NCBI GenBank assembly: GCA_016584305.1
Contig: JACEEZ010025422.1
Span: 1 to 64,000 of the forward strand
Reading direction: 5' to 3'
DNA length: 64,000 bases
From: Chionoecetes opilio
Taxonomy: Eukaryota; Arthropoda; Malacostraca; Decapoda; Majidae
This document shows, one piece after another, positions 13,871 through 28,318 of the stretch (positions are counted from its first letter, which is position 1; the number at the start of each line of letters is the position of its first letter). The notes beneath the pieces were generated by a model, which worked only from the letters and a program-made list of their open reading frames with translations, ran no database searches and had not been told where the DNA came from. Both the position numbers and the translations under genes were made by a program.

Positions 13871-15025
13871 ACTTCAATTTTAGAAAATAACCATCTTCAC
13901 TTGACTAAACTAGCTAACTCATGAAAACACAAAATTTTAGGGTTTATAGCAATATGATAAGTAAAAACTACTCTTGTATAGATTACAATAACGCTACATT
14001 TTACTAGAAAACTATGAAAAACGCTTGCAAATATACCGTATATCACAATAAATTACATCTTACTCTTCTATAATAGACTTAATGTAAGTAAGCTACTTAT
14101 AGGTGATATCTTACATATTATTATAAAAAAGAGTATTTTGTACTTCAATTTGTAGAAAACAGCTATATGTCACTGATAATAGCTAAAAGCATTGAAAACA
14201 CTACAGTTTATGGGTTTTATAGCAATTATAATAATGTAAAACTACCTGAGATATACATACGCTACAGTTAGAAGTAAACTATGAAAAACGCTTGCATATA
14301 CTGTATATCACAATAAATAACCTCTTACTCTTCTATTGATAGCATTAATGTAAATGTTAAACACTTATAAGTGCAATTTATTCTAAAAAAAAGGATTGTT
14401 ACGTCAATTTTTTCTTAGGGAAACAGCTATATATCACCGATAAACTAGTAAAATTCATGAAAAGAACACATTTTGTGGGTGTATAAAGCATTTCAAAAGG
14501 GTAAATTCATTCTATTAAGATATAACACTACAATTAAGAAGAAACTATGAAAAACAGTATAATATACAATGTCTCCAATATAGGAGTTCTCAAACTCGTA
14601 TTATAAGCTTCTACAGTACGTTTAAAATAGCAATTTCTAACGAAAAAACTATAATTCCACATTTGAATTTCCTATCAAAAAAAGAGCCTGAATAAATGTC
14701 AATTTTCGACATTTTTTAGCCCTTCAAAAAGACATTTAAAACACTGAAAAAAACGTGTTTTTAGGAATAAAATTTATCCCTAAATTTCATGAAAAATCAT
14801 ATTTTTAGGCTCAAACATGTAAAATAAGTGTGTAAAAGTGCCTGCATAATGTAAAAATTTCGCATTATTTTAGCATCAAAAATACAAGAAAATCTGAAAA
14901 AACATTGTTATATAAGATTAAAATGATACATAATTTTATGAAAAATTACAAATTTTTAGCTATAATTTTTGTAAAATATAGTGCAGCAAATATAAAAAGC
15001 TATTTAGTACAGATATAAGACATAT
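13871..15025. repeat. HOR unit 11: 2A-D-2B, type X
   Basis: A at 13871 and 14142; D at 14401; chimeric B at 14686 with TATCCCTAAATTTC; B3 at 14840. First member of the first X-Y-Z triplet. Confidence 0.83.
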
Positions 15026-16331
15026 ACTTCAATTGTAGAAAAAAACAACTCTTCACTGTAACTAGCTAAAATCATTGAAAACACTACATTTTTGGGTTTG
15101 TATAGCAATATTATAGTAAAAACTAATGGTATATATACAATAACGCTACGTTTACAAGAAAACTATGAAAAAAAACGCTCGCAAATATACCGTTATATCA
15201 CAATAAATAACCTCTGACTCTTTCTATTCTAATAGCTAATGTAATTAAGCTACTTATAGGTTGCAAATTATTCAAAAAAGAGGATTTATACCTCAATATG
15301 TAGGAAAACAGCTTATATATCACTGATAAACTAGCTACACTCATTGAAAACATACATTTTATGGGTTTATAGCAATATAATAAGTATCACTACTTGTATA
15401 TATACCAATACGCCTACAAGTTTACAAGAAACTATGCAAAAAAACGGTTGCAATATACCGTTATATCACAATAAATAACCTCTTCTCTTTATTATTAGCT
15501 TAATGGAATGTAAGCTATTATAAGGCAAATATTCTTAAAAAAAGGATTGTTACTTCAATTTGTAGGAAAACCGCTATATATCACGATAAACTTGCTAAAA
15601 TCATTGAAAAGAAACACATTTTTTGTGCGGTATAAAGCATTATCAAAGGTAAATTACTTCTATTAAAGATATAACACTACAATAAGAAGAAAACTATGAA
15701 AACACGTATAAGTATACAATTGTATCACAACTATAGAGTTCAAACTCCTTCCCTTATAAGCTTACAGTAGTTTAAATTAGCCAATTCTAACCAAAAACAA
15801 CTATTAATTCCACATTTTGAATTCTCTATCAAAAAAAGAGCTGAATAATGTTACTTTTCGACATTTTTTAGCCCTCAAACATACATATACATGTGAAAAC
15901 GTTGTTTATAAAGAATAAAATTGATACATAAAATTACATGAAAAATTTATATTTTAAGCTCAAATATGTAATGTATAGTTGTGTAAAAGTGACGAATAAT
16001 ATCCAAATTTCGAATTTTTTAGGCTTTCAAAAAATAAATTAAAACAGTGAAAAAAATGGGTTTTAAGATTAAATTGATACCTAAATTCATGAAAATTATA
16101 TTTTTAGCTCATAACATTGTAAATATTAGTGTGTAAAAAGTGCTGAATAATGTAAAATTTCGACATTATTTAGCATTTCAAAAATACATTAAAATTCTTG
16201 AAAAAACATTGTTTTAAGATAAAATGATATCCTAAATTTCATGAAAAATACATATTTCTAGCTATTATTTTTTTGTTAAAATATTGTTGTAGCAAATATA
16301 AAAAGCTATGTAGATAAGATATAAGAAATAT
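15026..16331. repeat. HOR unit 12: 2A-D-3B, type Y
   Basis: A at 15026 and 15290; D at 15552; B at 15840, 15991 and 16142. Y marks CAATATGTAGG, AAGTATCAC and AACGGTTGC are visible. Confidence 0.83.
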
Positions 16332-17632
16332 ATTCATGTAGAAAAAAAACCAAGCTTCACTGATAACTAGCTAAAATCATGACAACACGACATTTATGCG
16401 GTTTATAGCATATGATAAGTACAAAACTCTGTATATAACAATACGCTACAGTTTACAAGAAATTATGAAAAACGCTTTGCAATATACCGTTATATCACAA
16501 TAAATAACTCTTAATCTTTCTATTTAATCAGCTTTAATGTAAGTAAGCACTTCTAGGTGCATATTATTCTAAAAAGCGGATTTTGTACTTCAATTTGTAG
16601 GAAAAACAGCTATATATTCACTTGAAAACTAGCTAAAATCATTCGAAAACACTACATTTTATGGGTTTATAGCAATATGATAAGTAAAACTACTTGATAT
16701 ATACAAAAACGCTACAGTTTACAAGAAACTATGAAAAACGCATTGCAATTATACCGTTATATCACAATAAATAACCTCTGGACTCCTTTTATTATGTAAT
16801 ATAAGCTACTTATAGGTGCAAAATATTCTAAATGAAAGGATGGTATACTTCAATTTGTAGGAAAAAACAGCTATATGTCACCGATAACTGACTAAAATGA
16901 TTGAAAAGAAGAAATTTTGTGGGTACTAAAGCAGTATCATTAGGTAAAATTCCTTCTATTAATGAATACTACAATGAGTAAAAAGAAACTATGAAAACAC
17001 GTATAATATACAATTGTATTTCACAATAGAGTCTCAAATCCTATAAAGCTTACAGGTAGTTTAAAATAGCAATTTCTAACGAAACAAACATATTCCCACA
17101 TTTTGAACTTTCTCTATATAAAAAGAGCTGAATAATGTCAATTTTCGACATTTTTTAGCCCTTTAAAAAACATTTATAAAACACTTCAAAAAACGTTGTT
17201 TTTATGAAATAAAATTCATACATCAAATACATGAAAAATACATATTTTTAAGCTCAAAATTAAAAAAAATTGTAAAATATAGTGTGTAAAAGTGCTGAAT
17301 AATATCAATTTCGACATTTTTTAGGCTTTCAAAAATACATAAAACACTTGAAAAAATGTGGTTTTTTTAATATTAAAATTGATACCTAAATTCATGAGAA
17401 ATTCATATTTTAGCTCATAACACTGTAAAATATGAGTTGTGTAAAATGCTGAATAATGATAAAATTTCAGACATATTAGCATTTCAAAAATACATTAAAT
17501 TCTTGAAAAAAATGTTTTTAAGATTAAAATGATATCAAATTCATGAAAAATACATATTTTTAGCTATTAATTTTGTAAAAATATGTTGTAGCAAATATAA
17601 AAATCTATTTAGCTACAGATATAAAAGAAAAG
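16332..17632. repeat. HOR unit 13: 2A-D-3B, type Z
   Basis: A at 16332 and 16587; D at 16847; B at 17127, 17294 and 17448. Z marks AATGAAAGGATGGTA and AAAATGATTG. The B at 17127 is lengthened by an A-rich stretch near 17260. Confidence 0.83.
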
Positions 17633-18815
17633 ACTTCAATTTGTGAAGAAAATAACCATTCTTCACTATAACTAGCTAACTCATTGAAAACACTACACAA
17701 TTTTATGGGTTTTATAGCAATATGTAAGAAAACTACTTGTAATATACAAATAACGCTAAGTTTACAAGAAAACTATGAAAAACGCTTCGCCAATATACCG
17801 TTTATCACAATAAATAACATCTTACTATTCTATTTAAATAGCTTAATGTAATGTAAGCTACTTATAGGTGCCATATATTCTAAAAAGAGTATTTTGTACT
17901 TCAGTTTGTAGGAAAACAGCTAATATCACTGATAACTAGCTAAAAAAAAAAAAAAAAAAAAAAAAAATCTTGAAAAACTACATTTTATGGGGTATAGCAA
18001 TATTAATTAAGTAAAGACTACCTTGTACTATATTACAATAACGCTACAGTTTAGAAGAAACAATGAAAAAACGCTTGCAATATACTGGTATTATCACAAT
18101 AAATACCTTTTACTCTTGCTATTATTAGCTTATTAATGTACACACTTATAAGTGCAATTTATTCTAACAAAAAGGATTGTTTACAATCAAATTTGTAGGA
18201 AAACAGCTATATATCACCGATAACAGCTAAACTCATTGAAACGAACACATTTTGTGGGTATAACGCATTATCATAAGTAAATTCCTTCTATTAATGCTAT
18301 AACACTACAATTAAGAAGAAAACTATGGGGAAAAGCAAGATAATATACAATTGAATCACAATATTAGATTCCAAACTCTATTATAAGCTTACAGTAGTTT
18401 AAAATAGCAATTTCTAACGGAAAACAACTATAATTCCACAGTTTGATTTCTCTATCAAAAAAAGAGCTGAATAAGGTCAATTTTCGACATTTTTATCCCT
18501 TCAAAAAGACATTAAAACACTTGAAAAAACGTTGTTTAAGAATAAAATTGTTGATCCCTAAATTTTCATGAAAATTAATTATTTTTAGCTCATAACATTG
18601 TAAAATTATAGTGTGTAAAAGTGCTGAATAATGTTTCTTGTTAAATTGCGACATTATTTAGCATTTCAAAAATACATTAAAATTCTTGAAAATAACATTG
18701 TTTATAAGCTTAAAATTGATAAATAACTTTATGAAAATACTATTTTTAGCTATTATTTGTAAAATATAGTGCAGCAAATATAAAAAGCTATTTGCTACAT
18801 GATATAAAGAATTAT
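17633..18815. repeat. HOR unit 14: 2A-D-2B, type X
   Basis: A at 17633 and 17898; D at 18183; chimeric B at 18466 with GATCCC; B3 at 18623. A run of 26 A at 17942-17967 interrupts the second A. Confidence 0.82.
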
Positions 18816-20137
18816 ACTTCAATTTGTAGAAGAAAAAAAACTCTTCACTGATAAACTAGCTAAAATCATTTGAAAACACACATTTTTTGGGTTATAGCAA
18901 TATGATAAGTAAAAACTTATTGTATTATATACAATAACGCTACGTATTACAAGAAACATGAAAAAACGCTTGCAAATATACCGTTATCTCACAATAAATA
19001 ACCTCGACTCTTCATTAATAGCTTAATGTAAGTAAGCTACTTATAGTGCAAATTATTCAAAAATAGACGGCTTTTATACGTCAATAGTAGGAAAACAGCT
19101 ATATATCAACTGATAACTAGCTACAATCATGAAAAACCACTACATTTTTATGGGTTTATAGCAAATATAATAAGTATAACTACGTGTATATATACAATAA
19201 CGCTACAGTTTACAAGAAGAACTCTGAAAAAAGGTTGCAATATACAGTTATATCACAATAAATAACCTCTAACTCTTCTATTTATTAGCTAATGTAATGT
19301 AAGCTACTTATAAGTGCAAATTATTCTAAAAAAAGGATGTTTACTTCAATTGTAGGAAAAACAGCTCATATATCACCGATAACTAGCTAAAATTCATTGA
19401 AAAGAAACACATTTTTGTGGGGTTTTATAAAGCAATCATAAAGGTAAATGCCTTCTCATTAAGATATAACACTACAATTAAGAAGAAACTATGAAAAACA
19501 CGTTTAATATACAATTGTATCACGATCTAGCGTCTCAAACTCCTATTATAAGCTTACGTAGTTTAAAATAGCACAATTTCTAACGAAAACAACTATAATT
19601 GAGCACACACTTTGAATTTCTCTATCAAAAAACGGCGAATAATGTCAATTTTCGACAGTTTTTAGCCCTTCAAAAAATACATCTAAAAACACTTGTAACA
19701 AAACGTTGTTTTAAGAATAAATTGCTACATAAATTACCATGAAAAATAAAATTTTAAGCTCCATTAATATCGTAAAATATAGTTGGTTAAAAGTGCTGAA
19801 TAATGTCAAATTTCGACATTTAGGCTTTCACAAATACATTAAAACACTTGAAAAAACTTTTGTTTTTTCAAGATTAAAATTGCATAACATAAATTTTCAT
19901 GAAAAATTCATATTTTTAGTAATAAAATTGTAAATATAGTTGTGTAAAAGTGACTGATAATGTAAAATTTAGACATTATTAGGCATTCAAAAATACATTA
20001 AAATTCTTGAAAAAACATTGTTTTCGATTAAAATTGATATACTAAATTCATGAAATACATTATTTTAGCTATTAATTTTGTAAAAATATGGTTGTAGCAA
20101 TATAAAAAGATATGTAGCTACAGATATAAAGAAATAT
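18816..20137. repeat. HOR unit 15: 2A-D-3B, type Y
   Basis: A at 18816 and 19078; D at 19343; B at 19635, 19795 and 19952. Y marks are present in degraded form (CTACAATC, AAGGTTGC). Confidence 0.82.
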
Positions 20138-21460
20138 ACTTCATTTGCTAGAAAAAACCACTCTTCACTGATAACTAAGCTAAAATCATTGAAAAACACT
20201 ACATTTATGGGTTTATAAGCAATATGATACGTAACAAACTACTGTGTATATATACAATACCGCTACAGTTTACAAGAAATTATGAAAAAGCGCTGGCAAT
20301 ACCGTTATATCACAATTAAATAACCCTCTTACTCTTCTATTTAACAGCTTAATGTAATGTAAGCTACTATAGGTGCATATTATTCTAACAAGAGGATTTT
20401 GTACTTCAATTGTAGGAAAAACAGAATATCACTCGATAACAGCTAAAATCATTGAAAACACTACATTTATGGGGTTCATAGCAATAGATAAGTAAACCTA
20501 CCTTGATATATACAAAAACGCTCCAGTTTACAAGAAACTATGAAAAAAACGCTTGCAAATTCATACCGTTATCTCACAATAAATAACCCTCTGACTCTTT
20601 ATTTAATAGCTTAATGTAATATAAAGTATTATAGGATGCAAAATATTCTAAATGAAAGGATGGTCTACTTCAATTTGTAGGAAAAACAGCTATATTCACC
20701 GCAACTAGCTAAAATGATTGAAAAGAACACATTTGTGAGCGTATAAAGCATTATCATAAGGTAAAATTCCTTCTATTTAATGATATAACCTACAATTAAA
20801 AGAAACTATGAAAAACACGTATAAATACAATCGTATCACAAATATTAGAGTCTCAAACCTCTATTATAAGCTTACAGTAGTTTAAAAGTAGCAATTCTAC
20901 CGAAAACAACTATAATTCCACATTTGATTTCTCCTATCATCAAAAGAGCTGAATAATGTCAATTCGACATTTTAGCCCTTCTAAAAATACATTAAAACAC
21001 TTGAAAAACACGTTGTTTTTATGAATAAAAATTCATACATAAATTAAATGAAAAAATACGTAGTTAAGCCTCATAATATTGTTAAAAATATCGTTGTGGA
21101 AAAAGTGCTGGCATATATCAAATGTCGACATTTTTTAGGCTTTCAAAACTACATTAAAACACTTGAAAAACTGTTGTTTTAATATTTAAAATTGATACCT
21201 AAATTTCATGAAAAATTCATATTTTTAGCTCATAACACTGTAAAATATAGTTGTGTTAAAAGTGATGAATAATGTAAACTTTCGACATTATTTAGCATTT
21301 CAAAAATACATTAAAATCTTTTTTTAAATAAACATTGTTTTAAGATTATAAAATTGATATCTAAATTTCATGAAAAATACATAGTTTTAGCTATTAATTT
21401 TGTAAAATATTAGTTGTAGCAAATATAAGAAGCTATTTAGCTACAGATATAAAGAAATAT
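20138..21460. repeat. HOR unit 16: 2A-D-3B, type Z
   Basis: A at 20138 and 20403; D at 20667; B at 20948, 21107 and 21264. Z marks AATGAAAGGATGGTC, AAAATGATTG and ATGAATAAAAATTCATAC. Confidence 0.83.
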
Positions 21461-22631
21461 ACTTCAATTTGTAGAAAATAACCATTCTGCATGATAACTA
21501 GCTAACTTCATTGAAAACACTAAATTTTATGGGGTTTATAGCAATATGATAAGTAAAACTACTGTATATATACAATAACGCACAGTTTACAAGAAAACTA
21601 TGGAAAAAACGATTGCAATATACCGTATTAATCACAATAAATAACCTCTTACTCTTCTATTTAATAGCTTAATCGTAATGTAAAGCTACTTATAGGTGCA
21701 TAATTCTAAAAGAGTATTTGTACTTCAATTTGTAGGAAAAACAGCTATATATCACTGATAACTAGCTAAAATCATTGAAAAACACTAATTTTATGGGGTT
21801 AATAGCAATATAATAAGTAAAACTACCTGTATATATACAATAACTCTACAGTTTAGAAGAAACAAGGAAAAACGCTTGCAATATACTGTTATTATCACAA
21901 TAAAATAACCCTATCTTCTAATTTATTAGCGTAATGTAATGTAAAATACGTTTATTAAGTGCAAATTTATTCTAAAAAAAGGATTGTTTACATCAATTTG
22001 TAGGAAAACAGCTAGTATATCACCGATAACTAGCTAAAATCATGAAAGAACAACATTTTGTGGGTATATAAAGCATTATCATAAGGTAAATCCTTTCTAT
22101 AATGATATAACACTACAATAAGAAGAAACTATGAAAAACACGTCTCATATACAATTGTATCACAATATAGAGTCTCAAACTCTATTAAAGCTACAGTAGT
22201 TTAAAATAGCAATTTCTAACGAAAAAAAACTAAATTCCACATTTTGAATTTCTCTATCAAAAAAAGAGCTGAATAATGTCAATTTCTGACAATTTTTTAG
22301 CCCTTCAAAAAGCATTAAAAACACTTGGAAAACAAACGTTTGTTTTAAGAATAAAAATTGATCCCTAAATTCATGAAAAAATTCATATTTTAGCTCATAA
22401 ACAATTGTTTTAAAAAAAAAAAAATTTATAGTTGTGTAAAAGTGCGGAATAATGTAAATTTCGACATTATTAAGCCATTTCAAAAATACATTAAAATTCT
22501 TGAAAAAACATTGTTTATAAGATAAAATTGATACATAAATTTTATGAAAAATACATATTGTATCTATTAATTTTGTAAAATATAGTTGCAGCAAATATAA
22601 AAAGCTATTTAGCTACAGATATAAAGAAATA
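21461..22631. repeat. HOR unit 17: 2A-D-2B, type X
   Basis: A at 21461 and 21722; D at 21990; chimeric B at 22268 with GATCCC; B3 at 22444. An A-run insert lies at about 22411-22424. Confidence 0.82.
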
Positions 22632-23936
22632 TCTTCAATTTGTAGAAAACACAAACTCTTTTCACTGATAACTAGCTAAAACATTTGCAAAACACTAAAT
22701 TTTTTTGGGTTTTATAGCAAGATGATAAGTAAAACTTATGTATATATACAATAACGCTACAGGTTTACAAAGAAAACTATGAAAAACGCTTGAAATTATA
22801 CGTATAGCACAAAAATAACATCTGACTTTCTATTTAATAGCGTAAATGTAAGTAAGCTACTTATCAGGTGAAAAATTATTCAAAAAAAGGGATTTATACT
22901 TCAATATGTAGGAAAACAGCTATATATCACTGATAACTAGCTACAATCATGAAAACACTACATTTATGGTTTTATAGGCAATATAATAGTATCACTATGT
23001 ATATATACAATACGCTACAGTTTCAAGGAAACTATGAAAAACGGTTGCAATAACCGTTATATCACAATAAATAACCTCTTACTCTTCTACTTATTAGCTA
23101 ATGTAATGTAAGCTACTGGATAAAGTGCAAATATTCTAAAAAAGGATTGTTTTACTTCAATTTGTAGGAAAACAGCTATATATCACGAGAACTAGCTAAA
23201 AACATGAAAAGACACATTTTGTGGTATAAAGCAATCTATCATAAGGTAAATTCCTTCTATTAAAGATATAACACTACAATTAAGAGAAACTATGAAAAAC
23301 ACGTATTATAAATACAATTGTATCACGATTAGAGTACTCAAACTCCTATTATAAGCTTACAGTAGTTTAAAATAGCAATTCTAACGAAAAACAACTATAA
23401 TCACATTTGGAATTTCTCTATCAAAAAAAGAGCTGAATAATGGTCAATTTTCGAATTTGTTTAAGCCCTCAAAAATACATTAAAACACTTGAAAAAACGT
23501 TGGTTTTAAGAATAAAATTGATACATAAATTACATGAAACAGACATATTTTAAGCTCATTAAATATTGAAAAATATAGTGGTAAAAGGTGCGCCTGAATA
23601 ATGTCAAATTTCGACATTTTTAGGCTTTCAAAAATACATTAAACCACTTGAAAAAACTTTGGTTTTTAAGCATTAAAATTGATACCTAAATTTCATGAAA
23701 ATTCATATTTTTAGCTCATAACATTGTAAAATATAGTTTGGTTAAAAGTGCGGAATAAGCTAAATTTCGACATTATTTAGCATTTCAAAAATACATTAAA
23801 ATTCTTGAAAAAACATTTGTTTTTAAGATAAACTTGTATCTAAATTTCATGAAAATACATTATTTTGAGCTATTAATTTGCAAAATAGTTGTAGCAAATA
23901 TAAAAAGCTATTTAGCTACAGATATAAAAGAAAAAT
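22632..23936. repeat. HOR unit 18: 2A-D-3B, type Y
   Basis: A at 22632 and 22898; D at 23154; B at 23432, 23592 and 23750. All Y marks are readable. Confidence 0.84.
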
Positions 23937-25298
23937 ACTTCAATTTGTAGAAAAAAAAACCACTCTTCACTGATAACTAGCTATAATCATTGAAAACACT
24001 ACATTTTATGGGTTTATAGCAATCTGATAAGTAAAACTACTTGTATATATACAATAAAACGCTACAGTTTACAAGAAACTATGAAAAACGCTTGCAATAT
24101 AACGTTATATTCACAATAAAACCTCTTACTATTCTATTTAATAAGCTTAATGTAATGTAAGCTACTATAGGTGCATATTATCTAAAAGAGGATTGTTTTA
24201 CTTCAATTTGTAGGGAAAACAGCTGTATATCACCGATAAATAGCTAAGATCATTGAAAACACTACATTTTATGGGTTTAATAAGCAATCTAATAAGTATA
24301 CACTACTTGTAATATACAATAACGCTACCAGTTTACAAGAAACTATGAAAAAACGTTGCAATATTACCGTTATATCACAATAAAAAAAAAAAAAAAAAAT
24401 AACCTCTTCACTCTTCTATTTATTAAGCTTAATGTAATGTAAGCTACTTATAAGTGCAAATATTCTAAAAAAAAAGGATTGTTACTTCAATTTGTAGGAA
24501 AACAGCTTATAATCACCGATAACTAGCTAAAATCATTGAAAAGAACAACATTTTGTGGGTATAAAGCAGGTTATCAGAAGGTTAATTCCTTCTATTAAAA
24601 GATATAACACTACAATAAGAAGAAACTATGAAAAACAACGTATAATATACAATTGTATCCACGATCTAGAGTCTCCAAACTCCTATTATAAGCTTACAGT
24701 AGTTTTAAAATAGCAATTTCTAACGAAAAAACTATAATTCCACTTTTGAATTTCTCTTATCAAAAAAAGAGCTCTGAATAATGTCAATTTTCGACATTTT
24801 TTTAGCCCTTCAAAACATACATTTAAAAAAACAATTTGAAAAAACGTTGTTTTTAAGAATAAAAATTGATACATAAATTACATTGAAAAAATACATATTT
24901 TAAGCTCAATAAATGGTTAAAATTAAGTTGTGTAAAAAGTGTCTGAAATATGTCAAATTTCGACATTTTTAGGCTTTCAAAATTACATTAAAACACTTGA
25001 AAAAACTTTGTTTAAGATTAAAATGATACCTAAATTCATGAAAAATCATATTTTTAGCTAATAACAAATTGTTTTTTTTTTTTTTAAATATAGTTGTGTA
25101 AAGTGTTCTGAATAATGTAAAAATTCCGACATTATTTAGCATTGCAAACAAAATACATTAAAATTCGTGAAAAAACATTGTTTTTAAGATAATTGATATT
25201 TAAATTTCATGAAAAACACATATTTTTAGGCTATTAATTTTGTAATATTTTTTAGCCAATATAAAAAGCTTAGTTAGCTACAGATATAAAGAAATATC
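23937..25298. repeat. HOR unit 19: 2A-D-3B, Y-like
   Basis: A at 23937 and 24200; D at 24484; B at 24771, 24941 and 25105. The second A begins like a third-position A (CAGCTGTATATCACCG, TAGCTAAGATC) and continues like Y (AGTATACAC), so it is a recombinant. Homopolymer inserts: 18 A at 24382-24399 and a T run at about 25072-25085. Confidence 0.8.
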
Positions 25299-27143
25299 AT
25301 TCAATGTAGAAAAAAACCACTATCATTCACTGATAACTAGCTAAATCATTGAAAAACACTACATTTTATGGGTTTATAGCAATATGATAAGTAAAAACTA
25401 CTGTATATATACAACTAACGCTACCGTTTACAAGAAAATATGAAAAACGCTTGCAATATACCGTTATTAACAATAATAACCTCTTACTCTTCTATTTAAT
25501 AGCTTAATGTAATGTAAGCTACTTCATAGGTGCCATTTATTCTAAAAGAGGATTTTTTTACTTCAATTGTAGGAAAACAGCTGTATATCCACCGATAAAT
25601 ATAAGATCATTGAAAACACTACATGTATGGGTTATATAGCAATATGATAAGTAAAAAACTACTTGTATATATACAATAACGCTACAGTTAAATTACAAGA
25701 AACTATGAAAAACGCTTGCAATATACCGTTTATATCACAAAATACATATTACTTTCTATTTAATGCTTAATTAAAATGTAAGCTACTTTATAGGGCAAAT
25801 ATGCTAAAAAGAGGATTTTGTACTTCAAATTTGTAGGGAAAACAGCTATATATCACTGATAATAGCTAAAAAATCATTGAAAACACTACATTTTATGGGT
25901 TTTATAGCAATATAATAGTAAATACTACCTGAATATATACATAAAGCTACAAGTTAGAAGAAACTTATGAAAAACGCTTGCAATATACTGTTATTCACAT
26001 AAATAACCTCTTTACTCTTTATTTATTAGTTAATGTAATGTAGCTACTTATAGGTGCAAATTATTCTAAAAAGAGGATTTTACACTTCAATTTGTAGGAA
26101 AACAGCTGTATATCACCGATAAATAGCTAAGATCATTGAAAAAAACACTACATTTTAGGGTTTATAGCAATATGATAAGTAAAATACTTGTATATATACA
26201 AAAACGCTACAGTTTACAAGAAACCATGAAAAACGCTTGCAATATACCGTTAGTGATAATCACAATAAATACACCTTGAACTCTTATTATTTAATAGCTT
26301 AATGTAATATAAGCTGAGTATAGGTGCAAAAATTCTAAATGAAAGGATTGTATCTTCAATTTGTAGGAAACAGCTAGCTATCACCGACTAACTAGCAAAA
26401 TGATTGAAAAGAACACCATTTTGTGGGTATAAAGCATTATCATAAGGTAAATTCCTTCTATTAATGATATAACACTACAATTAAAAAGAAACTATGAACA
26501 ACACGTATAATATACAAATTGTATCAAATATAGAGTCTCAAACTCCTATTATAAGCTTACAGTAGTTTGAACAATAGCAATTTCTAACGAAAACAACTAT
26601 AATTCCCACATTTTGAATTTCTCTATCATAAAAAAGAGCTGAATAATGTCAATTTTCGATATTTTTAGCCCTTCAAAAATACATTAAAACACTTGAAAAA
26701 ACGCTGTTTTTATGAATAAAATTCATACATAAATTACATGAAAAATACATATTTTAAGGCTCATAATATTGTAAAATATAGTTGGTAAAAAGTGACTGAA
26801 TAATATCAATTTCGACATTTTTTTTAGGCTGCAAAAATACATTAAAACACTGAAAAAATAGTTGTGTTAATATTAAAAATTGACTACTAAATTCATGAAA
26901 AATCATATTTTTAGCTCATAATACTGTAAAATATAGTTGTCGTAAAAGCTGAATTAATGTAAAATTTCGACATTATTTAGCATTTCAAAAATACATTAAC
27001 AATTCTTGTAAAAAACATTGTTTTAAGATAAAATTGATATCTTAAATTATGAAAAAAACCAACATATTTTTAGCTATTAATTTGTAATAAATATAGTTGT
27101 AGCAAATATTAAAAAGCTAATTAGCTACAGATATAAGAAATAT
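25299..27143. repeat. HOR unit 20: 4A-D-3B, type Z
   Basis: A at 25299, 25560, 25822 and 26084; D at 26352; B at 26638, 26794 and 26948. The only unit with four A modules. D and B1 carry Z marks (AATGAAAGGATTG, ATGAATAAAATTCATAC). Confidence 0.84.
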
Positions 27144-28318
27144 ACTTCAATTTGTAGAAATACCATTCCTTCACTGAAACTAGATAACTTCATGAAAACA
27201 CTAAATTTATGGGTTTATAGCATATGATAAGGTAAAAACTACTTGTATATATACAATAACGCTACATTTTACAAGAAAAACTATGAAAAACGATTTGCAA
27301 TATACGTTATATCAAATAAATAAACATCTTACTCTTCTATTTATAGCTAATGTATTGTAGCACTTATAGACCCCCCCCACCCAGAAAAAAAAACGTGCAT
27401 ATTATTCTAAAAAGAGTATTTTTACTTCAATTTGAGGGGAAAACAAGCTATATGTCACTGAGTAACTAGCTAAAATCATTGAAAACACACATTTATGGGT
27501 TTATAGCAATATAATAAGTAAAACACCTGTATATATACCAATAAACGCTACAGTTAGAAGAAAATATGAAAACCGCTGCCAATATACGTTATATCCCAAT
27601 AAAAAACTCTTACTATTCTATTTATTAGCGTAATGTAATGTAAACTACCTTTAAAGTGCAATCTATTCTAAAAAAAAGGATTGTTATTTCATGTAGAACA
27701 ACAGCTATATAATCACCGATAACTAGCTAAAATACCATTGAAAAGAACACACTTTGTGGGTATAAAGCATTTATCATAAGTAAATTCCTCTCTATTATGA
27801 TAGAACAAATACAATTAAGAAGAAAACTATGAAAAACACGTAAATATACAACTGTATCACAATATTCTATAGCAGTCTCAAACCTATTATAAGCCTTACA
27901 GTAGTTAAACAATAGCAAAGTTCTAACGAAAACAACTATACTTCCACATTTGAATTTCTCTACAAAAAAAGAGTGAATAATGTCAATTTTCGACCATTTT
28001 TTAAGCCCTTCAAAAAGACATAAAACACTTGAAAAAACGTTGTTTTAAGAATAAAATGATCCCTAAATTTCATGAAAAATCATATTTTAGCTATCACATT
28101 GTAAATTATAGTTGTGTAAAAGTGCTGAATAATGTCAAAATTTCGACATTATTTAAGCATTTCAAAAAATACATTAAAACTCTTGAAAAAACATTGTTTA
28201 TAAGATTAAAATGATACATAAATTTTTTATTTTGAAAAATAAATTTTAGCTATTAATTTGTAAAACTATAGTTGCCGGCATATATAAAAGCTATTTAGCC
28301 TACAGTATAAAGAAATAT
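27144..28318. repeat. HOR unit 21: 2A-D-2B, type X
   Basis: A at 27144 and 27424; D at 27686; chimeric B at 27973 with GATCCC; B3 at 28124. A C-run/A-run insert at about 27371-27395 interrupts the first A. Confidence 0.82.

Noticed and set aside
22175..22594. Minus-strand open frame of 139 codons
   Set aside because: It crosses the D end, B modules and an A-run insert, and stays open only because of private indels in a noisy copy. The same place in clean units is closed.
27371..27395. C-run followed by A-run as an inserted foreign element or poly-A tail
   Set aside because: It lies in an error-rich tract, no target duplication is visible, and similar private runs of different bases occur in other noisy copies.
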